Part shown: one piece after another, positions 49,601-61,003 of the stretch
Numbering within the stretch: position 1 is the stretch's first letter
Layout of the letters: every line of letters begins with the position of its first letter
Assembly: GCA_930367205.1 (NCBI GenBank)
Contig: OV884011.1
Coordinates: forward strand, 104,275,139-104,339,138
Direction: 5' to 3'
DNA: 64,000 nucleotides
From: Acanthosoma haemorrhoidale
Taxonomy: Eukaryota > Arthropoda > Insecta > Hemiptera > Acanthosomatidae
Notes under the pieces: generated by a model
Told to the model about the DNA's origin: nothing
The model's input: the letters and a program-made list of their open reading frames with translations, nothing else
Database searches by the model: none
Position numbers and translations under genes: made by a program

Positions 49601-50289
49601 AGTCTTACCCTACGTAATATGTTTATAATCTTCAACGTCCATCAACCGGACTTCTGAATTGAACATTGAAAATTACAGCTTATATTGTATTACTTAAGGA
49701 TGCAAGTAGCCATTGCGTGGAAAGGGAGGCTGCTTTGTTTATCAAATTAAGGCGGGAACCTCAACAATAATTGAGATACTGTAAGATGACTAGGTATGTT
49801 TGTTGTTGTATATAGACGTAAAATCGAGTGGTCATCAACGCCTCGAAGTCTTGGTAAACGTAATAAAGTAAGGCCTACGAGCGCTTAACCGAAAACCGAG
49901 TACGCCCCAACACCTAGATGCAATGGAAATACACTAGATTTCAATAGCAATATAAAACATTTCGATAATAACTGATGTTTACAATCTGTGTTCAGTGTTC
50001 ATGGAAAAAGTACAAATACTCCTGGACTCCGGAGTCAAACATGCTCTTGGGACCGATGTGCCCCACCCCCTCCAAACCTCAAGCAGCAGCTTCTAGCAGC
50101 CCCCTCTCTCGTGATATTCTATAGTGTTTCGGTTTTAGAAACAATTAGTCAGTCTGTAGATTTTGTTCTACGTTATTATGGATATTATCAGATTCGTTTT
50201 AGATATGCTGGATTAGGTTGGTTTCGGTAAGGAGCTTAATTATTCTGTCAATGGTATTTACATTATTTTAGTGGTTCAGATATATTTAA
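43670..50289. other. Long intergenic or intronic stretch; nothing assigned
   Basis: AT-rich, with a C13 run (45735-45747) and a GC-richer patch at about 44650-44830 with no recognised content. At 48345-48380 a CCAAT-type box (GGCCAATGAG), an AP-1-like GTGAGTCAG and a TGACGT half-site lie within 35 bp. A related stretch near 49115-49165 shares ACATGTGAT and TTGGCC.ATGA. No coding exon was recognised nearby. Confidence 0.4.
45735..45747. repeat. C13 homopolymer
   Basis: Thirteen consecutive C (three more C precede after one T) in AT-rich sequence, with no recognised transposon beside it. Confidence 0.9.
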
Positions 50290-52000
50290 ACTTATTTAAG
50301 CTTCTGTAAGTATCCTGCAATAGAATGGACAGTTCTGAAGTAAATGTTTTATCGTTCCACTTCGTGAACCTTGGAGGTGGTTCATACTTTATGAGATAGT
50401 TGGTCAGTTTGCTGGGTCTTACTTTATTTTTTGTCGGGATAACTTTCTCACGGCAGTTGCTGCGGGTAGAGCAGTAGCATATTTACACCACCTTGATTTC
50501 TTTAAGCTTGCTTGACGAGGCTTCATCCTATATCTGCTGCCATCCGTCAGCTATCCTTCTCTTCAATGGGGAAGGAAGTTCAGGAGTAGTTAGTACAGCT
50601 CTGCCCTTGACCAGGAAGTGTAAGGGCTTCCTTAGCAGCTTTATAGGGCACCCCATTTCCTTTGATGCCGATATGGGATGGGGTCCATTTGAAATGAATG
50701 TGATTGGTTTCCACTAGCATGGTTCTGTATTCATTAATATGCACCACTATTGCATTGTCGCAGTAGACATTAGTAGGTCTTTGAGTGCACTGAGGGAATC
50801 AGATACTATTGTCATGTCAATAGCATCTTCTGAAATTAAGTAGTGATGCGCTGATGCAATTGCATTTAGATCTGCGGTGTAGATGCATCATTGTTGGAGT
50901 TTGTGTGTGGCGTTTGCATTGTGAGTTGAAGTCGTGGAAATAAAAGGATTAGGATAGGGCTTGTACAAAAGCCTCTTGTTAAGATTCGAATTCCTGCATG
51001 GCGAACAGGGTCCAGCTATGCTAGGAGGGAAGTGTGTCATGAACCATATATAAATCATCCGTTGTTCAATTTTGGGCAAACGAACGATTGAAACACTTTA
51101 AGCGCTGTAATCCTATCTGAGCACCAAGTAGTACCACTGAGCTGGTTTTGGCATAGGGTAGTTACGGGAGTTCCTAGCAATATTATTGTTTTCAAGTATC
51201 CACATAACTCGTTTATTATGTCGGACGGTACCTAGATAGTTGACGCCTGCCTTTTACAGGTTTTAAGAGAGGGACAATCTCCGCTGGATAGGTTCTGTGG
51301 AAGTTCTCCAAGGTACCAAATATTATTGTAGTTTTCAAGGAGCCAATTAAGAATGCTATTTGGGAGGCATTGATCATTTGATAATGAACTTCATCTGGAC
51401 CTCGGGAGGAGCCTTTTACATTCAAGTAGTTGCTGGTTGTTATTTGCACATAAACAGTTAGTTATAGTTGATATTTGCTCCTTCGTTACAGTTGATGAAT
51501 GAATCATCTAAATGTAAGTCATATTCAGGTAGATAGATTGTGGGTCTGTTGAATATGCTTGAATGTTGAGTGTTTAGAAAATTCTTCGGTTATCAGGTCT
51601 ATTTCATCAAAGAGTTTTTGATTCAATAAGATGGTGTGTTGGCAGTGATTTTCCTGATTATATTCCTGGCAACACTATTTGGAGTCGGTGAGTTATTTGA
51701 TTCGGCAAATTTTGCAACAATTCGGGTTTGTGGGTGATCCATCGTTTGTCTGTAAATCGCTCTTTGCGTTTTAAGTCCAATGAAATTCGCTTCTGCTGTG
51801 TTTCTTTTAATTTGTTTTTAGGTTTTTCAATGGTGTTTATAGCTTCCTTGCTCTGGTCAATAAACTAATGGACCGGGACCTTTCTGGGCAATCCTGTGGT
51901 TTTAGGAATGGCGAGGCTGCTGCTTCTATTACAGTTATGGTAATGGTGTCACGCCTTGAAAATATCCCAGTTTACTTTGTCTATTATCCAACGGGGTTTT
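50290..52000 (-). mobile_element. RNase H-bearing LINE remnant (I-like)
   Basis: Read on the minus strand from right to left, a tract after the endonuclease region is readable at about 51830-51640 (KETQQKRISLDLKRK). The start of the reverse transcriptase follows at 51430-51216: SSRGPDEVHYQMIN, NNIWYLGELPQNL and RRQLSRYRPT (usual APGPD..HYE.L..., SNYRPI). The RT core with its catalytic motifs is missing. RNase H traces follow at about 50880-50640: DLNAIASAHHYLI, MTIVSDSLSALKDLL (usual I.SDS.SAL) and HFKWTPSHIGIKGN (usual W.PSHVGI.GNE). Numerous stops show it is dead. No ends were found. Confidence 0.7.
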
Positions 52001-54360
52001 GTACAAGTCGGATAATTGCCTGGGTTATAAGTTTTTCAGGTGCAATGGGAAGTGGTTACAACTCCCATACTGCTCCGATAGAACTGTCCAGCAAATATGG
52101 CTATAGAGAAAAACACTGGAGATGTATAAATCAATATGTGGGAACGTGCGGTAAGAAGAGCTTAGGAATGTTTGCTCTCTGGCATTGAAGGATCGCCATT
52201 TCGGAGATAACTAGACAGCCTTCAATTGTCTTACTGTGCTAACTGCCTGTATAAAGTGACAAGACAGTTTGTACTGGTTTATCTGAAGGTTTTTCAGAAT
52301 ATATTGAAGCATTCGCTGCAATCAACACTCCTCTGTTATTTTGTGTTGGGCCATCAAGACTATATAAATTAAAATTTTTCTAGTCGAATTCCTCGTTTTA
52401 AAGAATTGCAAACCGTAACTTCTAATCAAGCCTGTACTATAATTCAAGGTAAAATGGGCTTTAACGCATACATTAAACTGGTCTGCAAACTGTTTTCGCT
52501 ATCCAATAACGTCTTGGACTGTTTCGCATTAAGAAACTCCATGTTTGTATAAAAAGTTTTAAAAACTAAACATTTATATAAAATCTAGAAAGGTGTAAAT
52601 AACACAAATAATAAACATGTATTGGCTTTGCCGCCGATTAAAACTAGCACGCTCCATACACCTATATAAATATGTTACGTGATGGATGTGATTTTTCCCA
52701 ATAGCGTATGCCAGTAATATTACGGAACTAGTCGTTACGTTGTTAAACAAAACGAAGTGATTATTAGGCGCGGATTGCTTCCAATCCTAGCTGAGCTCCT
52801 AGCCTTCACTATTATAATTCTAAGCATAACCTTAAGCCAGTACCTTTAATTGAAGTGCCTTGTTTCCTATATCGGCCTAAACTCCTCCTTCAGATGAGGC
52901 ATTAGTTTCCTTGTGCAGTTAAAACTTTCACCTGACATTTTTTTGCACTCTGCACGAAGTACTTGTGTTCTGGTGGGATGGCGATGACCGCCTCCAATTT
53001 CCTGAAGTGTTTCTTAATATTTGCCTTGGCGATTCCTAGTGGTTTGTGAACGTTGCACTGCTGCTGAGAGATGCGAGATAACCTACAATATTTATTCCAT
53101 TTCTTTCAGGTCTGACCTTTGGAATTCTATTTCTCAACTGTTTGCCCATCTCATTCTATAGTCTTTCTGTAATGTTGTATTGCTTGTTTTTTTAACAGTT
53201 GTACTATGGCTTTTTCATCTGGGGGTTATAATTTTATTAATTTATCGACAATTTTGTCAGTGAAATGAATTTGTGATTTCATGACAGAGGTGATAAGGTT
53301 TGTGGGAGAGAGAGGTATAGGGTACAAAGAAATCGATGCAGTTTAAACGACGGTTCGCAGGAAACGTATGCTGAGAGAGGTAGTGAAGTGATCGATGTTA
53401 TATCGAGGCACTAAATATGAGTTTAATCTGCCATGTGAAATCGGGAAGACATCAGAGGAGGATAACCCAGAGGAGTTGCGTAGGAAAAGTTTGGGTAGGA
53501 TCGCCATTTTTATTTGGAATTAAGAGGAGAGAGTAAGACTTCATGGAAATAGTTGAATTTCGCATTCCGGAATTCAGCCTGTGTCAAGTTGCGTTACCCC
53601 GAACACTTAACAGTCGTCTGCAAGCTATCCTTGCGAGTCCATAACTTATTCTTAAGCAATTTCTGCTAATCCTCAATCTCCTCCAGGTCATGGTGGATAA
53701 GGGTGTGTGGAGTTAGGGAGAAAGACTAGATAAATATGAAACTTAGGGTTTAAGTCTCGTTTTCGGAAGAGCCATAATATGATAGAACTTAAGTATAAGA
53801 TTGTTTAAATACTGAAGGATTTCATTTTAACGGACAGTTGTGGGTTGGGAGTCATTAGGCATAAAATACACTCCTTTTTCTGAACAACTAAAAATTATTA
53901 CATACTATATATTTTTTCATTCACTTATCGCGATACAAATTTTGTAAGTAAAAAACTTTTGCCGGTTGAAAAATTGAAGTAATATTCAATTGTAGCTTAT
54001 AAAATTGAATGGAGCGTTTAACCGCTGGAAATTGGGACGGCCTGTTGTTCATTGCCAGAATCGATATTAGCGGCAAGTGCTGTTGAGCCGAGAGTATGCC
54101 CCCGGAGTCATGCTCTCTCTTAACATGCAAACACTTCACTATTTTCGCATTCAATGCAACTTTTACTTACCGAAACTATATTTTTGAAGTGCACAATAAA
54201 AAAATGGGAATTATTATTTTGGCCATGTATATCGGTTGAGAAACCCCACTTTGGGACTGAAAAACTTAAAAATAAGGTACTATTTCTTGCTCGTAAGAAC
54301 AAGTCAATAATTTTCAAGGTTTTATCCTGCATTTCATTATTCATTTAATTAGCCCAAAAG
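52001..54360. other. Intergenic; weak repeat-like patches
   Basis: Sequence at about 52000-52250 may be the decayed endonuclease part of the LINE to its left, but motifs are too weak to call. At 53280-53780 a GC-richer patch resembles part of 20.9-21.8 kb in composition. A minus-strand frame at 54344-54172 ends at a GTAAGT donor, but the peptide shows no family features. Confidence 0.35.
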
Positions 54361-54475
54361 AAAAAAAACTGTGTCAGGGCCGGGCCGGCGAGCATGAACC
54401 TGGCAATTCCCGATCTTCGGCCGAACCCTTTCCACTAACTAACTCATCTATGTGTGAACTATATCCCAGTCAATA
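54361..54475 (-). mobile_element. Third copy of the tRNA-like SINE family
   Basis: On the minus strand GGGATAT...GGGTTCGGCCGAAGAT and then CAGGTTCA...CCTGACA align with the left SINE copy at 42594-42700 (shared GGGTTCGGCCGAAGAT is exact). The end is followed by a T-rich tract. The B box is decayed here (GGTTCATGC). Confidence 0.55.
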
Positions 54476-54794
54476 TCAAATCTATTTTACTCGGTTAAAT
54501 CATATATTATTATAACCCCGTAATATTAGGACTACATATCACAACTAATAATTATTTAAATAAAAACCTCCCTGTCTCCACAATATTCTGAACATTATTT
54601 CAGGTATATTTAAATATTATCCTTCCACACCCGGCACCAACCAGGAATGAGTTTTATTTGTATATTATTTGCTGCTATGTTTTATTTTATAATTCCTTGG
54701 ACTTTTGGTTTCAATGATGAAATGCTCCATCGTCATTTGACTTGGTGTATTTTAAACGAAATTTTAATACCTTTTAATTTTTTTTATATTAATT

Positions 54795-54802
54795 TCTTCA
54801 GC
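54795..54802. repeat. 5' target-site duplication of the jockey-like LINE
   Basis: TCTTCAGC at 54795-54802 is repeated exactly at 56891-56898, directly after the poly(A) tail. This pair brackets the insertion. Confidence 0.75.
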
Positions 54803-56890
54803 GCAGATTGGTAAAGCGGCATTTAGCATCCTTCCGATCCGATTCTTTTAATTCCCACCTCTCCTCTCCGTCTACCAGGGATAACTCCTTGTGGAATGTA
54901 ACTAAGAAAATCCTAAAATATCATCCTGTTTCACACCCACTCCGCCGTGATGACGGGTCCTGGGCGGCTTCGGACGGCGAAAGGTCGGAAGACGTTGCTC
55001 TGCATCTTTCGCGTACTTTCACTCCTCACCTTACTCTTCAAAACAATACTCATCGCACAACTTTTGAAGATTTCCTCACTTCACCTATTCCTCTTTCAAT
55101 TCCACCAAAAGCCGTTACCCCTCTGAGGTCAAATATCTTCTGAAAAAATTACCTTACCGAAAATCTCGCAGATATGATCTCCTTACTCCTTTTCCTAACC
55201 TACATTTATAAAGCATTATCCGAACGACGCACTCCCCTCTCCTCTGGGAGGACATTATGGGAAACATTCCATTATTGTCCTATCCGCCAAACTCGGTAAA
55301 CCACCCAATGACGACTCATCTTACCGTCTAATTAGCCTACTCCCTATCCTCTCAAAAATATTTGAAAAACTCCTATTAAAACGTCTACTTCCAATTTTTG
55401 AATCCAAAAACATTTTTCCTACTCACCAGTTTGGTTTCCATCAACGAAATTCCACAGCTCAACAAGGACTTCGCGTTGTTGGTCACATATCCTCAGCGCT
55501 TGAAACCTGCTAACAGTATTGCACTGCTGCCTTTCTGGACATAGCTCAGGCTTTTGACAGGGTCTGGCACGCAGGTTTGCTTTACAAGCTCAAAAGATAT
55601 TTACCACAGACCCTTTTCCGAATCCTAGAGTCCTACCTTTCAAACCGCTTCTTCCAAGTCCGTTGTGGTTTAGAATACTCTAACTACTATCTCATAAAAG
55701 CCGGAGTTCCACAGAGGGCAGTGTCCTGGGTCCCATCCTCTATAATTTCTACACCGATGATGTCCCCTCTACCCCTATTACCTTCTTGGCAACATTTGCA
55801 GATAACCTAGTCCTGTCATCCCATCCAGACCCCGATATAGCACCCCAAAACCTTCTTGGCCACATTTGCAGATAACCTAGTCCTGTCATCCCATCCAGAC
55901 CCCGATATAGCATCCCAATACCTTCTTGGCCACATTTGCAGATAACCTAGTCCTGTCATCCCATCCAGACCCCGATATAGCATCCCAAAACCTTGAAAAA
56001 AACCTTGACTAGATCGAGTATTGGTGCAACCAAAGGCGAATCAAAGTTAATGAAACAAAATGTTTCCACATTACCTTTACCCTCTGCCGCAAGTCCTGTC
56101 CGCTAGTTTTTTTAAATGCCATTCCTCTTCCTGTGTCTGAGACAGTACGGTATTTAGGCTTCCATCTCGACAAAAGAATGACCTGGAACCCACACACGAG
56201 GCTAAATAGACAAGAACTAAACAGACGCTTTGGGCAACTGTACAGACTACTTCGAAGGACATCCCATCTCTCAATAGAAAATAAATTACTAATCTACAAA
56301 TTTATACTTAAGCCAATCTGGGCATACGGAATAGAGCTATGGGGGACAGCAAAAAAGTCGAACATTAAGCGCATCCAATCCTTTCAATCAAAAGTCCTGA
56401 GAACAATAGTAAATGCCCCTTATTACGTCAGCAACAAAAACCTTTATAATGATCTGAATATACCCTACATTCTTGAACTCATCCCTTCCAAGTTCATAAA
56501 ATTCCACATTAACCTATCCAACCACCCTAATTCCCTACCACAGTCATTACACTCCTCTCAATATCAACCCTACGATCCTCCTTGGAGACTAAAACGGCAG
56601 TGGCCTCGTGACCTTCTTCTATAAATACGTGACAGTGGTAGTCCTGGCAATGGCCAGTTTCTCCAATCATGTCCTGAGCGTCTTTGGCTCTCGAGATCTT
56701 GGTTAGCCTCCGTAGGCTCTTTTATCCAGTGACGCGGCTGTTTGTAAATTCTGTATGAATGATCGAGCGAATGAAAATCGTAAATATTGTATGAATGAGA
56801 TCATTTATCACAATTGCTTATTGCCCAATGAGGCAGATTGTAATTTTATCATAATGAACTTGTTAAAGTAAGAAAAAGAAAAAAAAAAAA
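54803..56890 (+). mobile_element. 5'-truncated jockey-like LINE, copy A
   Basis: A 2.1-kb retrotransposon piece between 8-bp duplications, ending in poly(A) (about 56871-56890). In order: the linker before RT (SFNSHLSSPSTRDNSLWNVTKK, HPLRRDDGSWAASD; 54808-55140); RT motifs with YRLISLLPILSKIFEKLL, THQFGF, FLDIAQAFDRVWH (motif A, about 55531-55570), YLSNRFFQVRCGLEYSN and KAGVPQ; motif C as TFADN; then an intact 163-codon frame (56133-56624) with YLGFHLDKRMTWNPH, KPIWAYGIELWGTAKKSN and RFQS-type segments typical of jockey C termini. A 3'UTR of about 250 bp follows. One-base insertion near 55717, a stop at 55511 and the 70-bp triplication disable it. The endonuclease and ORF1 are absent because of 5' truncation. 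Confidence 0.9.
55781..55990 (+). repeat. 70-bp unit in three tandem copies inside the LINE
   Basis: CCTTCTTGGC(C/A)ACATTTGCA and the following bases to CGATATAGCATCCCAA(T/A)A occur at 55781-55850, 55851-55920 and 55921-55990 with only a few differences. The unit spans RT motif C, and 70 is not a multiple of three, so it shifts the frame. Sister copy B at 24.9 kb has a single unit. Confidence 0.95.
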
Positions 56891-56898
56891 TCTTCAGC
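56891..56898. repeat. 3' target-site duplication of the jockey-like LINE
   Basis: TCTTCAGC, the match of 54795-54802, directly after the poly(A) tail. Confidence 0.75.
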
Positions 56899-59690
56899 AG
56901 GCACGACCGTATTTGTTTCATCTGTACCATTTTCTGATAACTCACACTCTCCAACTATGGTTTTCACCTTCCATATTCAAAGAAATTAGGACGGTTCTTT
57001 GTTTCTAATTGTCCAAATAAGTTTGCCAGTTCTATGTAAAATCTAGTTAAAGAAAACCCAGATTCATGGCTATGTATTTTCTGAATGTATTGCTGTTAAG
57101 TTAAATGCAGAGGTATTATTTCACTTCTGGATCTAAGATAGTACAAACGATATCGCTGCATTATACAGTTATACATACAGCCATGTAGTCGATGTACATG
57201 GCAGGTTTAGCATCATATCAACCGGAATATATGTTTATTCTAATTAGCAACATTCTCTATGAAACTACATAGAACATTATTAATTCTTAGCACATTACTG
57301 TGAAACTCTGAAAAAGAGCCATATCACCCACCATAAATATTCTAACAGCTTACGCTGCAAAAGAATTAGATCTAACTCAAAATAATTTGTTCATGGATGT
57401 TTTTCATATTTTGAAAATTGCTTCTAAGCAAATTAAAAACACAAAACAAGCAGATGCTTTTTCTCTGTCTCAGTTATTTTGTGAACGTTTATTCCCATTT
57501 TAATTCCTTTTCTAAGTTTATTATTTTTAAATAAATATAACATTAACATATCTCTCCATAAATAATTAACCTTTATATTTTTTGACCGTTGCTTGATGTA
57601 ATCAAAATGTTACCTAAGTTATACACTATTCGCAAGACCGATCCAACAACATTTGCGGAGTTTTCCTCCTTAATATTAGTCTATGCTAATCGTCGGCAAG
57701 CTAAATTGACTTTCAAATTCCAAGATTGTTCAATTCAACATTGTATTAATTATTATTCTCAATTCACTCTTCACGTAGTACAAAGTACACTTCCTGAGCC
57801 ATAGACTTTGATTATTTCAAATACCTCCACCCAAGTTACGTAATTATTTTTAAACTTATGCGGTTTATTATACGACCATTCTCGAAAAATGTGTAGTCAA
57901 GTTGTGATCAGTATATATACTTTTTATATACGGTTTTATTTACAAGCTATAGGACATACTATAACCTATTGTAAATAGATTCATTTATGTAGAATCTATA
58001 CTGATAGGAAAAAAAAAACATTATACGAGTCAATAGTTTAATGGAGGAGGTTGGTGCAATAAATAGTAACGTGGTTTTAAGATTCTGAACGGGCACTATT
58101 AAATTAAACGAAAATATTCATTTACAAGTGAATTCAAAAATGTAAAGTTTAAACGGTGAGATAATGAGTTATGTATGAATGATAAGAATCTTATTACTTG
58201 TTAGGAAATTCTTTAATTCTTAATTCATTCGAAGTATCGAGATCGTATCGCAATGATTGCTATATTGGAATGGATGAGACGTATGTTAGTTATTTTTTAA
58301 TACAGGATTTGCTTAGGGTAAAGAGTTCGAAAAAATAAAAATGATCACACCAATCGTTTACAGGATTAAGAAACAAGATAATCACCGGAAATCACTGTTT
58401 ATTTATTGCAGCCACATCTTGACTTGGTTTATTGTAATGAACAAGACTAATAAGACTGATCATTAATTGATAAGGATTTATTTTGTCGTAAGTAGCTGAA
58501 GAAAATTTAAGTTGTTGAAAAAAATAAAATAAATATGTTTGGGCGATGGATGTTTATGAAAATTTCTCTGCTAGCAATGGAAACTGAGTTCATTTCGTAG
58601 AATACTATAGAATTAAGAAGGGAAGTGTTGGGTCTAATATAGTGTAGTGCTTTGGGTGGATGTCCGAAGTGCTTTCTTTGGCACCAACTAGTCATTTATA
58701 AAGGTCTGCTGTGATCCTCTTACTGATCATATTATTCTTGGTTGGTATAAAAATGGTACGTTCTTATCTACAGGGTTCTCTCATTTTCAAGTTTTTTTAA
58801 AAATTATTTTCAAAAGTAGGAACGTTTTTGTTAACTCCACATAGGTCCACCTACCATTCAATCTATTTTTCTAAATCCATGTTTTGCCTAGGGACATGGT
58901 ATTTTTCTTGGAGACTGCATTTAAAATTAAAATGATGTATGAGGTCACACCAATAGGCAGTTCTTTTCTCAGGTGAATAAGATTTGGGGCCTAAACTATT
59001 TGGATTGGTTTTCAGACTCGGTTGTTTCGTCAGTTTACTGATGGGTGGTTGTAAATGGTTGTTCTTTAGAATCGAGAGAGTACAGTTGTTAAATTAAATT
59101 ATTTCTTAAATAAGATGTCTAATAGATTGAAATCATGACTAAAAACACTACATTAATCTTCAATATACAATACAGGATCTGAAATTATTAGGTTTCATTG
59201 GCCTACCAATAATATTTTAGTGTTACCGGAATATATGTGCTAGATAATTATTTCACTGTCAGTTCCAAGACCCGGTGAATGCAGAAGCACACCATTTTTG
59301 ACCAAGGATGAAGAAATCCAGCGTAGAAGACGCTTTATTTAATATATTTAATTTAAAATGATTTCAAAGGTTCAATTGAGAGTAAATAACCAACCTGAAA
59401 TATAAACGTTCAAACACGTAAATAATAAATACATTTTTGTCAACCTTAGATATTTTTTTAATTTAATTTTAGCTCAAACATTTTCAAAGGCAAAAGAAAC
59501 TAAAGATATATGATTAGGTGCAATTAATTGCCTTTCCTTTCGTATTGTGCATGTTATCAAATTAGAGGTTTCGACTTCTGATTAATAATATGTATTATGT
59601 ACTAAGGGCATGGTGGTCTTTAAAATCGGGCTTGTAACTTTTTCGGTCATTATCGTGTAATACATCATTCTTTACCAACCATTTCCTTAA
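56899..59690. other. Intergenic or intronic; nothing assigned
   Basis: AT-rich sequence with stops in all frames and no recognised protein, RNA or transposon. Confidence 0.45.
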
Positions 59691-59699
59691 ATAAAAGCC

Positions 59700-60150
59700 T
59701 GGCAATCGTTCAAAGCTGTCCTCGGTCAATTCAACAGCTCTTTCCCAGTCATGTCGCTCAGTTTCTCTCTCTGATAGATGTTCTTGCCTTCCTCAAGACA
59801 TCTGAAATCACCCTTTCTTCATAATGTATTTTACAGTTTTCTTGCATTCCTTGTTTATTTATTTTTTTTCTTTAATAGCCTAAAATAATTCATCGACGTG
59901 CTGGACTCTCACTAAGTTGGAAAATCATATAGAATAGAACACCATTCTTTCTCATGGAGAATACTCAATCCTCTTTTACAGGACTTGGTGTGCCTTAGGA
60001 TCTTTCTTTTGCGTCTGCTGTTGTGTTGCTAAGGGTCCAGGTTTCACATGCATGGTTGTAGGGTTTGTTCAGCTTAGCCATCTGCTTCTAAGTTAGACCC
60101 TCTATGGCTAAGTTGGTTTGGTTTGCAGCCATTACTGATACATTTTATCT
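59700..60150 (-). mobile_element. Possible LINE C-terminal scrap
   Basis: On the minus strand YNHACETWTLSNTTADAK (about 60055-60003) resembles the YG.ETWTLTK segment that follows the RT domain in RTE-, CR1- and L2-type LINEs. Flanking frames are too decayed to assign a family or ends. Confidence 0.3.
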
Positions 60151-60740
60151 CCCCATCCTCTACCATCATTAATTTGTGAATCCATATGTTTAAAGCTTGA
60201 TCACACATTAGAACTGTGAAGTACTGCTAAGAGACTGATTTTTTTGATTTTTTATAGCGGACTCTTGAGGATCATTAATACTCCGTTAACAAAAATCATC
60301 AGATTAATATATTCCCAGGATAAATATGCAAGGTACTCCGAATATAAATGGTACAAAATCTAGTGATCCTATTATTACATTTTTGGGGGTATTGTGGCAT
60401 TCGCTGTTTGATATCATTTGAGGGATAATTCCCTTCACCAAACGGAGATGTTTTTTAAAACAAGTAGATACTAGATACTTCAATATTACAATGCGTTTCG
60501 ACTAGGATGTAAAATTGAATTTTTTTAAAAATTTTAATTTAAACTGATGAGACTTTTTGGACGAAACTTACATAACCACCCATAACTGAAGTTTAACATT
60601 TATTTTAAATTCTAGGCATTCAGAGTCGAACTGTTTTTTTTTTCTCCTCCAAGATTTGCTTGAAATTCCTCAAGGTAGAGATGGTGCTGATTAGTTAGAA
60701 GTTATTATATATATATAAAATAAACTCGTGCTAGTGTAAT
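60151..60740. other. AT-rich intergenic; nothing assigned
   Basis: No signal seen beyond AT-rich low-complexity sequence. Confidence 0.4.
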
Positions 60741-60749
60741 ATTAAAGGA

Positions 60750-61001
60750 AAAGTTGTCCTTCCGTCAATAAATGGACGACGTGAGACGACAAAGATAGGC
60801 GGAGAGCGGTAGAGAGAGATAGGCCATAACAAAAGAGACCCTTATCTGCCGTCAACTGAGTACGTTCGGAGGTAGGGCAGAAGCAGCTGCCAGTGCAGCC
60901 ATTCCGCTTCAACCAGCAGCCAGTCTGCTGTGTCTGTACTTCTGACAGCTGTTGCATCGCCATACATGTCTCAGGAACTCTTCGACAGGCTCTTCACTCT
61001 G
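60750..61001 (+). CDS. Candidate first exon with leader and start codon
   Basis: A GC-richer block (about 60750-60960) leads to ATG 60966, which opens 12 codons (MSQELFDRLFTL) that end exactly at the donor G|GTAAAT (GT at 61002), in phase 0. The same frame is open upstream back to about 60876 without another ATG. AT content rises sharply after the donor, as expected at an exon-intron border. The protein family is not recognised. It may be an alternative first exon in the same unit as those at 19.2 and 35.0 kb, since all are plus-strand and phase 0, or be unrelated. Confidence 0.4.
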
Positions 61002-61003
61002 GT

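Noticed and set aside
54172..54344. Minus-strand start frame ending at a GTAAGT donor
   Set aside because: Similar in form to the three exon candidates but on the other strand, AT-rich and of biased composition; likely chance.
56009..56274. Minus-strand frames across the LINE C terminus
   Set aside because: Shadows of the plus-strand jockey-like reading frame.
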